Origin: Harmothoe impar
Taxonomy: Eukaryota; Annelida; Polychaeta; Phyllodocida; Polynoidae
NCBI GenBank assembly: GCA_947462335.1
Contig: OX381707.1
Location: forward strand, 83,600,610-83,664,609
Direction of reading: 5' to 3'
Length of the DNA stretch: 64,000 nt
The translations under genes and the position numbers were made by a program. Numbering within the stretch: the stretch's first letter is position 1; each line of letters starts with the position of its first letter. Below, piece after piece: positions 45,976 to 58,200 of this stretch. The notes beneath the pieces are model-generated. The model was not told the DNA's origin. It ran no database searches and saw nothing but the letters and a program-made list of their open reading frames with translations.

Positions 45976-46242
45976 GTTGACGACTTTCCTGGTACAATCC
46001 TCACCAAGTCTGCCTCTATTGGGGGGCAGGGCACCGTGGGACTGAGATATCCGAGGTAGGAGAATCCAGAACTAACAAAAAGACGAGGAACAAAGTTTGT
46101 TGGGGCACTTTCGCGTGGCTCCACATTTGGAGAATGTGGAGAAAATAATTTAGCTGGTTACTTCCTGTTTAGTACTATTCTATAAATTTCTGATGGGTAC
46201 CAGCGAAACCGGATATCCGCTTGGGCTCCACATTCTCCAAAT
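45976..46242 (-). promoter_or_regulatory. ccdc50: CCDC50 5' UTR/proximal upstream region
   Basis: Only about 267 bp separate the start codon from the satellite array, so core promoter and 5' UTR must lie here or within the array. No TATA box or other decisive element was seen. It contains a self-complementary CTCCACATTTGGAGAATGTG segment. Confidence 0.4.
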
Positions 46243-46243
46243 G
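46119..46243. repeat. inverted repeat at the satellite boundary
   Basis: CTCCACATTTGGAGAATGTG (46119 onward) is repeated in inverse orientation as CTCCACATTCTCCAAATG (46226-46243). The second arm ends exactly where the satellite begins. Confidence 0.65.
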
Positions 46244-49200
46244 GTCTCAGTGAGGGTAATCCCGCACAAAACTGAGAGTCATATACGATTCTGGTCAGAA
46301 GTGAATACTGCAGGGGCACTGAATGGTCCATAATTAAGTTGGAAATGATGCCAATATTATGAAAACTTGTACACATGCTGCTGAATGTCTGCCAATTTCA
46401 ATCAAATAATAGTAAAGGGATTCTCAGTGAGTTTACATTTTTTTCAAAGGCTAGATTGGGGATCAGTGAAAATGCAAATTATTCAGTGCAAATTCAGGCG
46501 GAATTCAGGTGGTTTTACGCTACAGACCAGTGCTCAAATTTTCCGTGGTGAGTAGCTAATTTTGGTTGGAAATGTTTTGTAGGAAAGATGTATCTTTTAG
46601 GTCAAGGGTGATTTTCAGAAATTGTAAATGTCCTGGTAGCTGTTATTGCGTTTTCCGCTATATTAAAATATATAGTAAAAGGATTTCCTTCGCTGAGACC
46701 TAAAGCAAAAGGGCTATTACCATGGAAAAGTTAAAAACCCGTCAGATTGATTTGTTTTTGCACTGGTTATCTACAGAATAATTACTTTTGCAAAATCTCA
46801 TAGAATATTTATGACTAGGTCCTTGAAATGTGAAAAAAAAGGAGGAAATTCACAAAAATATTATTGTCGGAGGGTCCCCGCAGCCGGGCCGCAAGTTGAT
46901 TTCAGCTTATAGACACTGGGGGTAATTCAAAGTAATTTGATATGTCTTATTTATTTTTACATTAATCATAATAACACAGGTATATCAAAATCATGTAGTA
47001 TCTACAGTTTGTAACCAGTTAAGGGCATAGAGGGAGCAGGCGTTGATGACTTTTGAAGGCTCCACGGTGAGTATTTAGTTAGAGGCTGGTACTGTAAATG
47101 GCATATCTGCTACTACAAGGATAATCTCCACCGTATTTTTTTAAAGTGTACTTTCTAAAAATCATGAAGAAATGTAGAAAAACATGAGTCAATGGCCTTT
47201 CAATATACTCTAAAGAATCAGTCCTGGCATGACGTGCGAATAATGTCTATTTTTATGGTAATTTTCAGGTATTTTTCCATATTTTCCCATAATTTTTCCA
47301 CCTTATGACCAGAAATCTAAAGTATTGGCACATGTATCACATAGAGATATTCTATGCAAAGATCCATGTTGGATTTGATGGTCCTAGAGGTACTCCTTGC
47401 TGTGAAAATAGCTAAAACATGGAGGAGGGGGCGCTCTCGGCCCAAAGCGGGAAATCAGGGTGATTTTGGGCCTGAGTTTGTCCAGGAAACATCAGCTTAT
47501 CTTGGTATGCAGGAATCCAAGGGACATAAAACCTCAGGGCCTATCTATAAACATGTATTGGGTTATAAAAATCACAATTATAGACAATAGAAAGCCACAT
47601 CCCACTTATAGTAGGTCTCAGTGAGGGTAATCCCGCACAAAACTGAGAGTCATATACGATTCTGGTCAGAAGTGAATACTGCAGGGGCACTGAATGGTCC
47701 ATAATTAAGTTGGAAATGATGCCAATATTATGAAAACTTGTACACATGCTGCTGAATGTCTGCCAATTTCAATCAAATAATAGTAAAGGGATTCTCAGTG
47801 AGTTTACATTTTTTTCAAAGGCTAGATTGGGGATCAGTGAAAATGCAAATTATTCAGTGCAAATTCAGGCGGAATTCAGGTGGTTTTACGCTACAGACCA
47901 GTGCTCAAATTTTCCGTGGTGAGTAGCTAATTTTGGTTGGAAATGTTTTGTAGGAAAGATGTATCTTTTAGGTCAAGGGTGATTTTCAGAAATTGTAAAT
48001 GTCCTGGTAGCTGTTATTGCGTTTTCCGCTATATTAAAATATATAGTAAAAGGATTTCCTTCGCTGAGACCTAAAGCAAAAGGGCTATTACCATGGAAAA
48101 GTTAAAAACCCGTCAGATTGATTTGTTTTTGCACTGGTTATCTACAGAATAATTACTTTTGCAAAATCTCATAGAATATTTATGACTAGGTCCTTGAAAT
48201 GTGAAAAAAAAGGAGGAAATTCACAAAAATATTATTGTCGGAGGGTCCCCGCAGCCGGGCCGCAAGTTGATTTCAGCTTATAGACACTGGGGGTAATTCA
48301 AAGTAATTTGATATGTCTTATTTATTTTTACATTAATCATAATAACACAGGTATATCAAAATCATGTAGTATCTACAGTTTGTAACCAGTTAAGGGCATA
48401 GAGGGAGCAGGCGTTGATGACTTTTGAAGGCTCCACGGTGAGTATTTAGTTAGAGGCTGGTACTGTAAATGGCATATCTGCTACTACAAGGATAATCTCC
48501 ACCGTATTTTTTTAAAGTGTACTTTCTAAAAATCATGAAGAAATGTAGAAAAACATGAGTCAATGGCCTTTCAATATACTCTAAAGAATCAGTCCTGGCA
48601 TGACGTGCGAATAATGTCTATTTTTATGGTAATTTTCAGGTATTTTTCCATATTTTCCCATAATTTTTCCACCTTATGACCAGAAATCTAAAGTATTGGC
48701 ACATGTATCACATAGAGATATTCTATGCAAAGATCCATGTTGGATTTGATGGTCCTAGAGGTACTCCTTGCTGTGAAAATAGCTAAAACATGGAGGAGGG
48801 GGCGCTCTCGGCCCAAAGCGGGAAATCAGGGTGATTTTGGGCCTGAGTTTGTCCAGGAAACATCAGCTTATCTTGGTATGCAGGAATCCAAGGGACATAA
48901 AACCTCAGGGCCTATCTATAAACATGTATTGGGTTATAAAAATCACAATTATAGACAATAGAAAGCCACATCCCACTTATAGTAGGTCTCAGTGAGGGTA
49001 ATCCCGCACAAAACTGAGAGTCATATACGATTCTGGTCAGAAGTGAATACTGCAGGGGCACTGAATGGTCCATAATTAAGTTGGAAATGATGCCAATATT
49101 ATGAAAACTTGTACACATGCTGCTGAATGTCTGCCAATTTCAATCAAATAATAGTAAAGGGATTCTCAGTGAGTTTACATTTTTTTCAAAGGCTAGATTG

Positions 49201-52200
49201 GGGATCAGTGAAAATGCAAATTATTCAGTGCAAATTCAGGCGGAATTCAGGTGGTTTTACGCTACAGACCAGTGCTCAAATTTTCCGTGGTGAGTAGCTA
49301 ATTTTGGTTGGAAATGTTTTGTAGGAAAGATGTATCTTTTAGGTCAAGGGTGATTTTCAGAAATTGTAAATGTCCTGGTAGCTGTTATTGCGTTTTCCGC
49401 TATATTAAAATATATAGTAAAAGGATTTCCTTCGCTGAGACCTAAAGCAAAAGGGCTATTACCATGGAAAAGTTAAAAACCCGTCAGATTGATTTGTTTT
49501 TGCACTGGTTATCTACAGAATAATTACTTTTGCAAAATCTCATAGAATATTTATGACTAGGTCCTTGAAATGTGAAAAAAAAGGAGGAAATTCACAAAAA
49601 TATTATTGTCGGAGGGTCCCCGCAGCCGGGCCGCAAGTTGATTTCAGCTTATAGACACTGGGGGTAATTCAAAGTAATTTGATATGTCTTATTTATTTTT
49701 ACATTAATCATAATAACACAGGTATATCAAAATCATGTAGTATCTACAGTTTGTAACCAGTTAAGGGCATAGAGGGAGCAGGCGTTGATGACTTTTGAAG
49801 GCTCCACGGTGAGTATTTAGTTAGAGGCTGGTACTGTAAATGGCATATCTGCTACTACAAGGATAATCTCCACCGTATTTTTTTAAAGTGTACTTTCTAA
49901 AAATCATGAAGAAATGTAGAAAAACATGAGTCAATGGCCTTTCAATATACTCTAAAGAATCAGTCCTGGCATGACGTGCGAATAATGTCTATTTTTATGG
50001 TAATTTTCAGGTATTTTTCCATATTTTCCCATAATTTTTCCACCTTATGACCAGAAATCTAAAGTATTGGCACATGTATCACATAGAGATATTCTATGCA
50101 AAGATCCATGTTGGATTTGATGGTCCTAGAGGTACTCCTTGCTGTGAAAATAGCTAAAACATGGAGGAGGGGGCGCTCTCGGCCCAAAGCGGGAAATCAG
50201 GGTGATTTTGGGCCTGAGTTTGTCCAGGAAACATCAGCTTATCTTGGTATGCAGGAATCCAAGGGACATAAAACCTCAGGGCCTATCTATAAACATGTAT
50301 TGGGTTATAAAAATCACAATTATAGACAATAGAAAGCCACATCCCACTTATAGTAGGTCTCAGTGAGGGTAATCCCGCACAAAACTGAGAGTCATATACG
50401 ATTCTGGTCAGAAGTGAATACTGCAGGGGCACTGAATGGTCCATAATTAAGTTGGAAATGATGCCAATATTATGAAAACTTGTACACATGCTGCTGAATG
50501 TCTGCCAATTTCAATCAAATAATAGTAAAGGGATTCTCAGTGAGTTTACATTTTTTTCAAAGGCTAGATTGGGGATCAGTGAAAATGCAAATTATTCAGT
50601 GCAAATTCAGGCGGAATTCAGGTGGTTTTACGCTACAGACCAGTGCTCAAATTTTCCGTGGTGAGTAGCTAATTTTGGTTGGAAATGTTTTGTAGGAAAG
50701 ATGTATCTTTTAGGTCAAGGGTGATTTTCAGAAATTGTAAATGTCCTGGTAGCTGTTATTGCGTTTTCCGCTATATTAAAATATATAGTAAAAGGATTTC
50801 CTTCGCTGAGACCTAAAGCAAAAGGGCTATTACCATGGAAAAGTTAAAAACCCGTCAGATTGATTTGTTTTTGCACTGGTTATCTACAGAATAATTACTT
50901 TTGCAAAATCTCATAGAATATTTATGACTAGGTCCTTGAAATGTGAAAAAAAAGGAGGAAATTCACAAAAATATTATTGTCGGAGGGTCCCCGCAGCCGG
51001 GCCGCAAGTTGATTTCAGCTTATAGACACTGGGGGTAATTCAAAGTAATTTGATATGTCTTATTTATTTTTACATTAATCATAATAACACAGGTATATCA
51101 AAATCATGTAGTATCTACAGTTTGTAACCAGTTAAGGGCATAGAGGGAGCAGGCGTTGATGACTTTTGAAGGCTCCACGGTGAGTATTTAGTTAGAGGCT
51201 GGTACTGTAAATGGCATATCTGCTACTACAAGGATAATCTCCACCGTATTTTTTTAAAGTGTACTTTCTAAAAATCATGAAGAAATGTAGAAAAACATGA
51301 GTCAATGGCCTTTCAATATACTCTAAAGAATCAGTCCTGGCATGACGTGCGAATAATGTCTATTTTTATGGTAATTTTCAGGTATTTTTCCATATTTTCC
51401 CATAATTTTTCCACCTTATGACCAGAAATCTAAAGTATTGGCACATGTATCACATAGAGATATTCTATGCAAAGATCCATGTTGGATTTGATGGTCCTAG
51501 AGGTACTCCTTGCTGTGAAAATAGCTAAAACATGGAGGAGGGGGCGCTCTCGGCCCAAAGCGGGAAATCAGGGTGATTTTGGGCCTGAGTTTGTCCAGGA
51601 AACATCAGCTTATCTTGGTATGCAGGAATCCAAGGGACATAAAACCTCAGGGCCTATCTATAAACATGTATTGGGTTATAAAAATCACAATTATAGACAA
51701 TAGAAAGCCACATCCCACTTATAGTAGGTCTCAGTGAGGGTAATCCCGCACAAAACTGAGAGTCATATACGATTCTGGTCAGAAGTGAATACTGCAGGGG
51801 CACTGAATGGTCCATAATTAAGTTGGAAATGATGCCAATATTATGAAAACTTGTACACATGCTGCTGAATGTCTGCCAATTTCAATCAAATAATAGTAAA
51901 GGGATTCTCAGTGAGTTTACATTTTTTTCAAAGGCTAGATTGGGGATCAGTGAAAATGCAAATTATTCAGTGCAAATTCAGGCGGAATTCAGGTGGTTTT
52001 ACGCTACAGACCAGTGCTCAAATTTTCCGTGGTGAGTAGCTAATTTTGGTTGGAAATGTTTTGTAGGAAAGATGTATCTTTTAGGTCAAGGGTGATTTTC
52101 AGAAATTGTAAATGTCCTGGTAGCTGTTATTGCGTTTTCCGCTATATTAAAATATATAGTAAAAGGATTTCCTTCGCTGAGACCTAAAGCAAAAGGGCTA

Positions 52201-55200
52201 TTACCATGGAAAAGTTAAAAACCCGTCAGATTGATTTGTTTTTGCACTGGTTATCTACAGAATAATTACTTTTGCAAAATCTCATAGAATATTTATGACT
52301 AGGTCCTTGAAATGTGAAAAAAAAGGAGGAAATTCACAAAAATATTATTGTCGGAGGGTCCCCGCAGCCGGGCCGCAAGTTGATTTCAGCTTATAGACAC
52401 TGGGGGTAATTCAAAGTAATTTGATATGTCTTATTTATTTTTACATTAATCATAATAACACAGGTATATCAAAATCATGTAGTATCTACAGTTTGTAACC
52501 AGTTAAGGGCATAGAGGGAGCAGGCGTTGATGACTTTTGAAGGCTCCACGGTGAGTATTTAGTTAGAGGCTGGTACTGTAAATGGCATATCTGCTACTAC
52601 AAGGATAATCTCCACCGTATTTTTTTAAAGTGTACTTTCTAAAAATCATGAAGAAATGTAGAAAAACATGAGTCAATGGCCTTTCAATATACTCTAAAGA
52701 ATCAGTCCTGGCATGACGTGCGAATAATGTCTATTTTTATGGTAATTTTCAGGTATTTTTCCATATTTTCCCATAATTTTTCCACCTTATGACCAGAAAT
52801 CTAAAGTATTGGCACATGTATCACATAGAGATATTCTATGCAAAGATCCATGTTGGATTTGATGGTCCTAGAGGTACTCCTTGCTGTGAAAATAGCTAAA
52901 ACATGGAGGAGGGGGCGCTCTCGGCCCAAAGCGGGAAATCAGGGTGATTTTGGGCCTGAGTTTGTCCAGGAAACATCAGCTTATCTTGGTATGCAGGAAT
53001 CCAAGGGACATAAAACCTCAGGGCCTATCTATAAACATGTATTGGGTTATAAAAATCACAATTATAGACAATAGAAAGCCACATCCCACTTATAGTAGGT
53101 CTCAGTGAGGGTAATCCCGCACAAAACTGAGAGTCATATACGATTCTGGTCAGAAGTGAATACTGCAGGGGCACTGAATGGTCCATAATTAAGTTGGAAA
53201 TGATGCCAATATTATGAAAACTTGTACACATGCTGCTGAATGTCTGCCAATTTCAATCAAATAATAGTAAAGGGATTCTCAGTGAGTTTACATTTTTTTC
53301 AAAGGCTAGATTGGGGATCAGTGAAAATGCAAATTATTCAGTGCAAATTCAGGCGGAATTCAGGTGGTTTTACGCTACAGACCAGTGCTCAAATTTTCCG
53401 TGGTGAGTAGCTAATTTTGGTTGGAAATGTTTTGTAGGAAAGATGTATCTTTTAGGTCAAGGGTGATTTTCAGAAATTGTAAATGTCCTGGTAGCTGTTA
53501 TTGCGTTTTCCGCTATATTAAAATATATAGTAAAAGGATTTCCTTCGCTGAGACCTAAAGCAAAAGGGCTATTACCATGGAAAAGTTAAAAACCCGTCAG
53601 ATTGATTTGTTTTTGCACTGGTTATCTACAGAATAATTACTTTTGCAAAATCTCATAGAATATTTATGACTAGGTCCTTGAAATGTGAAAAAAAAGGAGG
53701 AAATTCACAAAAATATTATTGTCGGAGGGTCCCCGCAGCCGGGCCGCAAGTTGATTTCAGCTTATAGACACTGGGGGTAATTCAAAGTAATTTGATATGT
53801 CTTATTTATTTTTACATTAATCATAATAACACAGGTATATCAAAATCATGTAGTATCTACAGTTTGTAACCAGTTAAGGGCATAGAGGGAGCAGGCGTTG
53901 ATGACTTTTGAAGGCTCCACGGTGAGTATTTAGTTAGAGGCTGGTACTGTAAATGGCATATCTGCTACTACAAGGATAATCTCCACCGTATTTTTTTAAA
54001 GTGTACTTTCTAAAAATCATGAAGAAATGTAGAAAAACATGAGTCAATGGCCTTTCAATATACTCTAAAGAATCAGTCCTGGCATGACGTGCGAATAATG
54101 TCTATTTTTATGGTAATTTTCAGGTATTTTTCCATATTTTCCCATAATTTTTCCACCTTATGACCAGAAATCTAAAGTATTGGCACATGTATCACATAGA
54201 GATATTCTATGCAAAGATCCATGTTGGATTTGATGGTCCTAGAGGTACTCCTTGCTGTGAAAATAGCTAAAACATGGAGGAGGGGGCGCTCTCGGCCCAA
54301 AGCGGGAAATCAGGGTGATTTTGGGCCTGAGTTTGTCCAGGAAACATCAGCTTATCTTGGTATGCAGGAATCCAAGGGACATAAAACCTCAGGGCCTATC
54401 TATAAACATGTATTGGGTTATAAAAATCACAATTATAGACAATAGAAAGCCACATCCCACTTATAGTAGGTCTCAGTGAGGGTAATCCCGCACAAAACTG
54501 AGAGTCATATACGATTCTGGTCAGAAGTGAATACTGCAGGGGCACTGAATGGTCCATAATTAAGTTGGAAATGATGCCAATATTATGAAAACTTGTACAC
54601 ATGCTGCTGAATGTCTGCCAATTTCAATCAAATAATAGTAAAGGGATTCTCAGTGAGTTTACATTTTTTTCAAAGGCTAGATTGGGGATCAGTGAAAATG
54701 CAAATTATTCAGTGCAAATTCAGGCGGAATTCAGGTGGTTTTACGCTACAGACCAGTGCTCAAATTTTCCGTGGTGAGTAGCTAATTTTGGTTGGAAATG
54801 TTTTGTAGGAAAGATGTATCTTTTAGGTCAAGGGTGATTTTCAGAAATTGTAAATGTCCTGGTAGCTGTTATTGCGTTTTCCGCTATATTAAAATATATA
54901 GTAAAAGGATTTCCTTCGCTGAGACCTAAAGCAAAAGGGCTATTACCATGGAAAAGTTAAAAACCCGTCAGATTGATTTGTTTTTGCACTGGTTATCTAC
55001 AGAATAATTACTTTTGCAAAATCTCATAGAATATTTATGACTAGGTCCTTGAAATGTGAAAAAAAAGGAGGAAATTCACAAAAATATTATTGTCGGAGGG
55101 TCCCCGCAGCCGGGCCGCAAGTTGATTTCAGCTTATAGACACTGGGGGTAATTCAAAGTAATTTGATATGTCTTATTTATTTTTACATTAATCATAATAA

Positions 55201-58200
55201 CACAGGTATATCAAAATCATGTAGTATCTACAGTTTGTAACCAGTTAAGGGCATAGAGGGAGCAGGCGTTGATGACTTTTGAAGGCTCCACGGTGAGTAT
55301 TTAGTTAGAGGCTGGTACTGTAAATGGCATATCTGCTACTACAAGGATAATCTCCACCGTATTTTTTTAAAGTGTACTTTCTAAAAATCATGAAGAAATG
55401 TAGAAAAACATGAGTCAATGGCCTTTCAATATACTCTAAAGAATCAGTCCTGGCATGACGTGCGAATAATGTCTATTTTTATGGTAATTTTCAGGTATTT
55501 TTCCATATTTTCCCATAATTTTTCCACCTTATGACCAGAAATCTAAAGTATTGGCACATGTATCACATAGAGATATTCTATGCAAAGATCCATGTTGGAT
55601 TTGATGGTCCTAGAGGTACTCCTTGCTGTGAAAATAGCTAAAACATGGAGGAGGGGGCGCTCTCGGCCCAAAGCGGGAAATCAGGGTGATTTTGGGCCTG
55701 AGTTTGTCCAGGAAACATCAGCTTATCTTGGTATGCAGGAATCCAAGGGACATAAAACCTCAGGGCCTATCTATAAACATGTATTGGGTTATAAAAATCA
55801 CAATTATAGACAATAGAAAGCCACATCCCACTTATAGTAGGTCTCAGTGAGGGTAATCCCGCACAAAACTGAGAGTCATATACGATTCTGGTCAGAAGTG
55901 AATACTGCAGGGGCACTGAATGGTCCATAATTAAGTTGGAAATGATGCCAATATTATGAAAACTTGTACACATGCTGCTGAATGTCTGCCAATTTCAATC
56001 AAATAATAGTAAAGGGATTCTCAGTGAGTTTACATTTTTTTCAAAGGCTAGATTGGGGATCAGTGAAAATGCAAATTATTCAGTGCAAATTCAGGCGGAA
56101 TTCAGGTGGTTTTACGCTACAGACCAGTGCTCAAATTTTCCGTGGTGAGTAGCTAATTTTGGTTGGAAATGTTTTGTAGGAAAGATGTATCTTTTAGGTC
56201 AAGGGTGATTTTCAGAAATTGTAAATGTCCTGGTAGCTGTTATTGCGTTTTCCGCTATATTAAAATATATAGTAAAAGGATTTCCTTCGCTGAGACCTAA
56301 AGCAAAAGGGCTATTACCATGGAAAAGTTAAAAACCCGTCAGATTGATTTGTTTTTGCACTGGTTATCTACAGAATAATTACTTTTGCAAAATCTCATAG
56401 AATATTTATGACTAGGTCCTTGAAATGTGAAAAAAAAGGAGGAAATTCACAAAAATATTATTGTCGGAGGGTCCCCGCAGCCGGGCCGCAAGTTGATTTC
56501 AGCTTATAGACACTGGGGGTAATTCAAAGTAATTTGATATGTCTTATTTATTTTTACATTAATCATAATAACACAGGTATATCAAAATCATGTAGTATCT
56601 ACAGTTTGTAACCAGTTAAGGGCATAGAGGGAGCAGGCGTTGATGACTTTTGAAGGCTCCACGGTGAGTATTTAGTTAGAGGCTGGTACTGTAAATGGCA
56701 TATCTGCTACTACAAGGATAATCTCCACCGTATTTTTTTAAAGTGTACTTTCTAAAAATCATGAAGAAATGTAGAAAAACATGAGTCAATGGCCTTTCAA
56801 TATACTCTAAAGAATCAGTCCTGGCATGACGTGCGAATAATGTCTATTTTTATGGTAATTTTCAGGTATTTTTCCATATTTTCCCATAATTTTTCCACCT
56901 TATGACCAGAAATCTAAAGTATTGGCACATGTATCACATAGAGATATTCTATGCAAAGATCCATGTTGGATTTGATGGTCCTAGAGGTACTCCTTGCTGT
57001 GAAAATAGCTAAAACATGGAGGAGGGGGCGCTCTCGGCCCAAAGCGGGAAATCAGGGTGATTTTGGGCCTGAGTTTGTCCAGGAAACATCAGCTTATCTT
57101 GGTATGCAGGAATCCAAGGGACATAAAACCTCAGGGCCTATCTATAAACATGTATTGGGTTATAAAAATCACAATTATAGACAATAGAAAGCCACATCCC
57201 ACTTATAGTAGGTCTCAGTGAGGGTAATCCCGCACAAAACTGAGAGTCATATACGATTCTGGTCAGAAGTGAATACTGCAGGGGCACTGAATGGTCCATA
57301 ATTAAGTTGGAAATGATGCCAATATTATGAAAACTTGTACACATGCTGCTGAATGTCTGCCAATTTCAATCAAATAATAGTAAAGGGATTCTCAGTGAGT
57401 TTACATTTTTTTCAAAGGCTAGATTGGGGATCAGTGAAAATGCAAATTATTCAGTGCAAATTCAGGCGGAATTCAGGTGGTTTTACGCTACAGACCAGTG
57501 CTCAAATTTTCCGTGGTGAGTAGCTAATTTTGGTTGGAAATGTTTTGTAGGAAAGATGTATCTTTTAGGTCAAGGGTGATTTTCAGAAATTGTAAATGTC
57601 CTGGTAGCTGTTATTGCGTTTTCCGCTATATTAAAATATATAGTAAAAGGATTTCCTTCGCTGAGACCTAAAGCAAAAGGGCTATTACCATGGAAAAGTT
57701 AAAAACCCGTCAGATTGATTTGTTTTTGCACTGGTTATCTACAGAATAATTACTTTTGCAAAATCTCATAGAATATTTATGACTAGGTCCTTGAAATGTG
57801 AAAAAAAAGGAGGAAATTCACAAAAATATTATTGTCGGAGGGTCCCCGCAGCCGGGCCGCAAGTTGATTTCAGCTTATAGACACTGGGGGTAATTCAAAG
57901 TAATTTGATATGTCTTATTTATTTTTACATTAATCATAATAACACAGGTATATCAAAATCATGTAGTATCTACAGTTTGTAACCAGTTAAGGGCATAGAG
58001 GGAGCAGGCGTTGATGACTTTTGAAGGCTCCACGGTGAGTATTTAGTTAGAGGCTGGTACTGTAAATGGCATATCTGCTACTACAAGGATAATCTCCACC
58101 GTATTTTTTTAAAGTGTACTTTCTAAAAATCATGAAGAAATGTAGAAAAACATGAGTCAATGGCCTTTCAATATACTCTAAAGAATCAGTCCTGGCATGA

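Larger units (their letters stand above)
37870..45240 (-). mobile_element. near-complete LINE (CR1/L2-like) with NADAR-like ORF1
   Basis: Three open frames on the minus strand in the order expected for a non-LTR element: ORF1 (43266-44864), an SGNH-like ORF (42188-42931) and ORF2 with endonuclease and reverse transcriptase (38268-41222). The 3' end is a short tandem tail, (TTGAAC)n, at about 37879-37905, preceded by AAATAAAAACATA. A short tandem 3' tail rather than poly(A) fits CR1/L2-type elements. The 5' end was not located precisely; it lies before the MITE at 45278. It sits in CCDC50 intron 1 in sense orientation. Confidence 0.8.

Noticed and set aside
43282..44871. Plus-strand ORFs of 62-139 aa opposite LINE ORF1
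   Set aside because: Antisense shadows of the long minus-strand coding frame.
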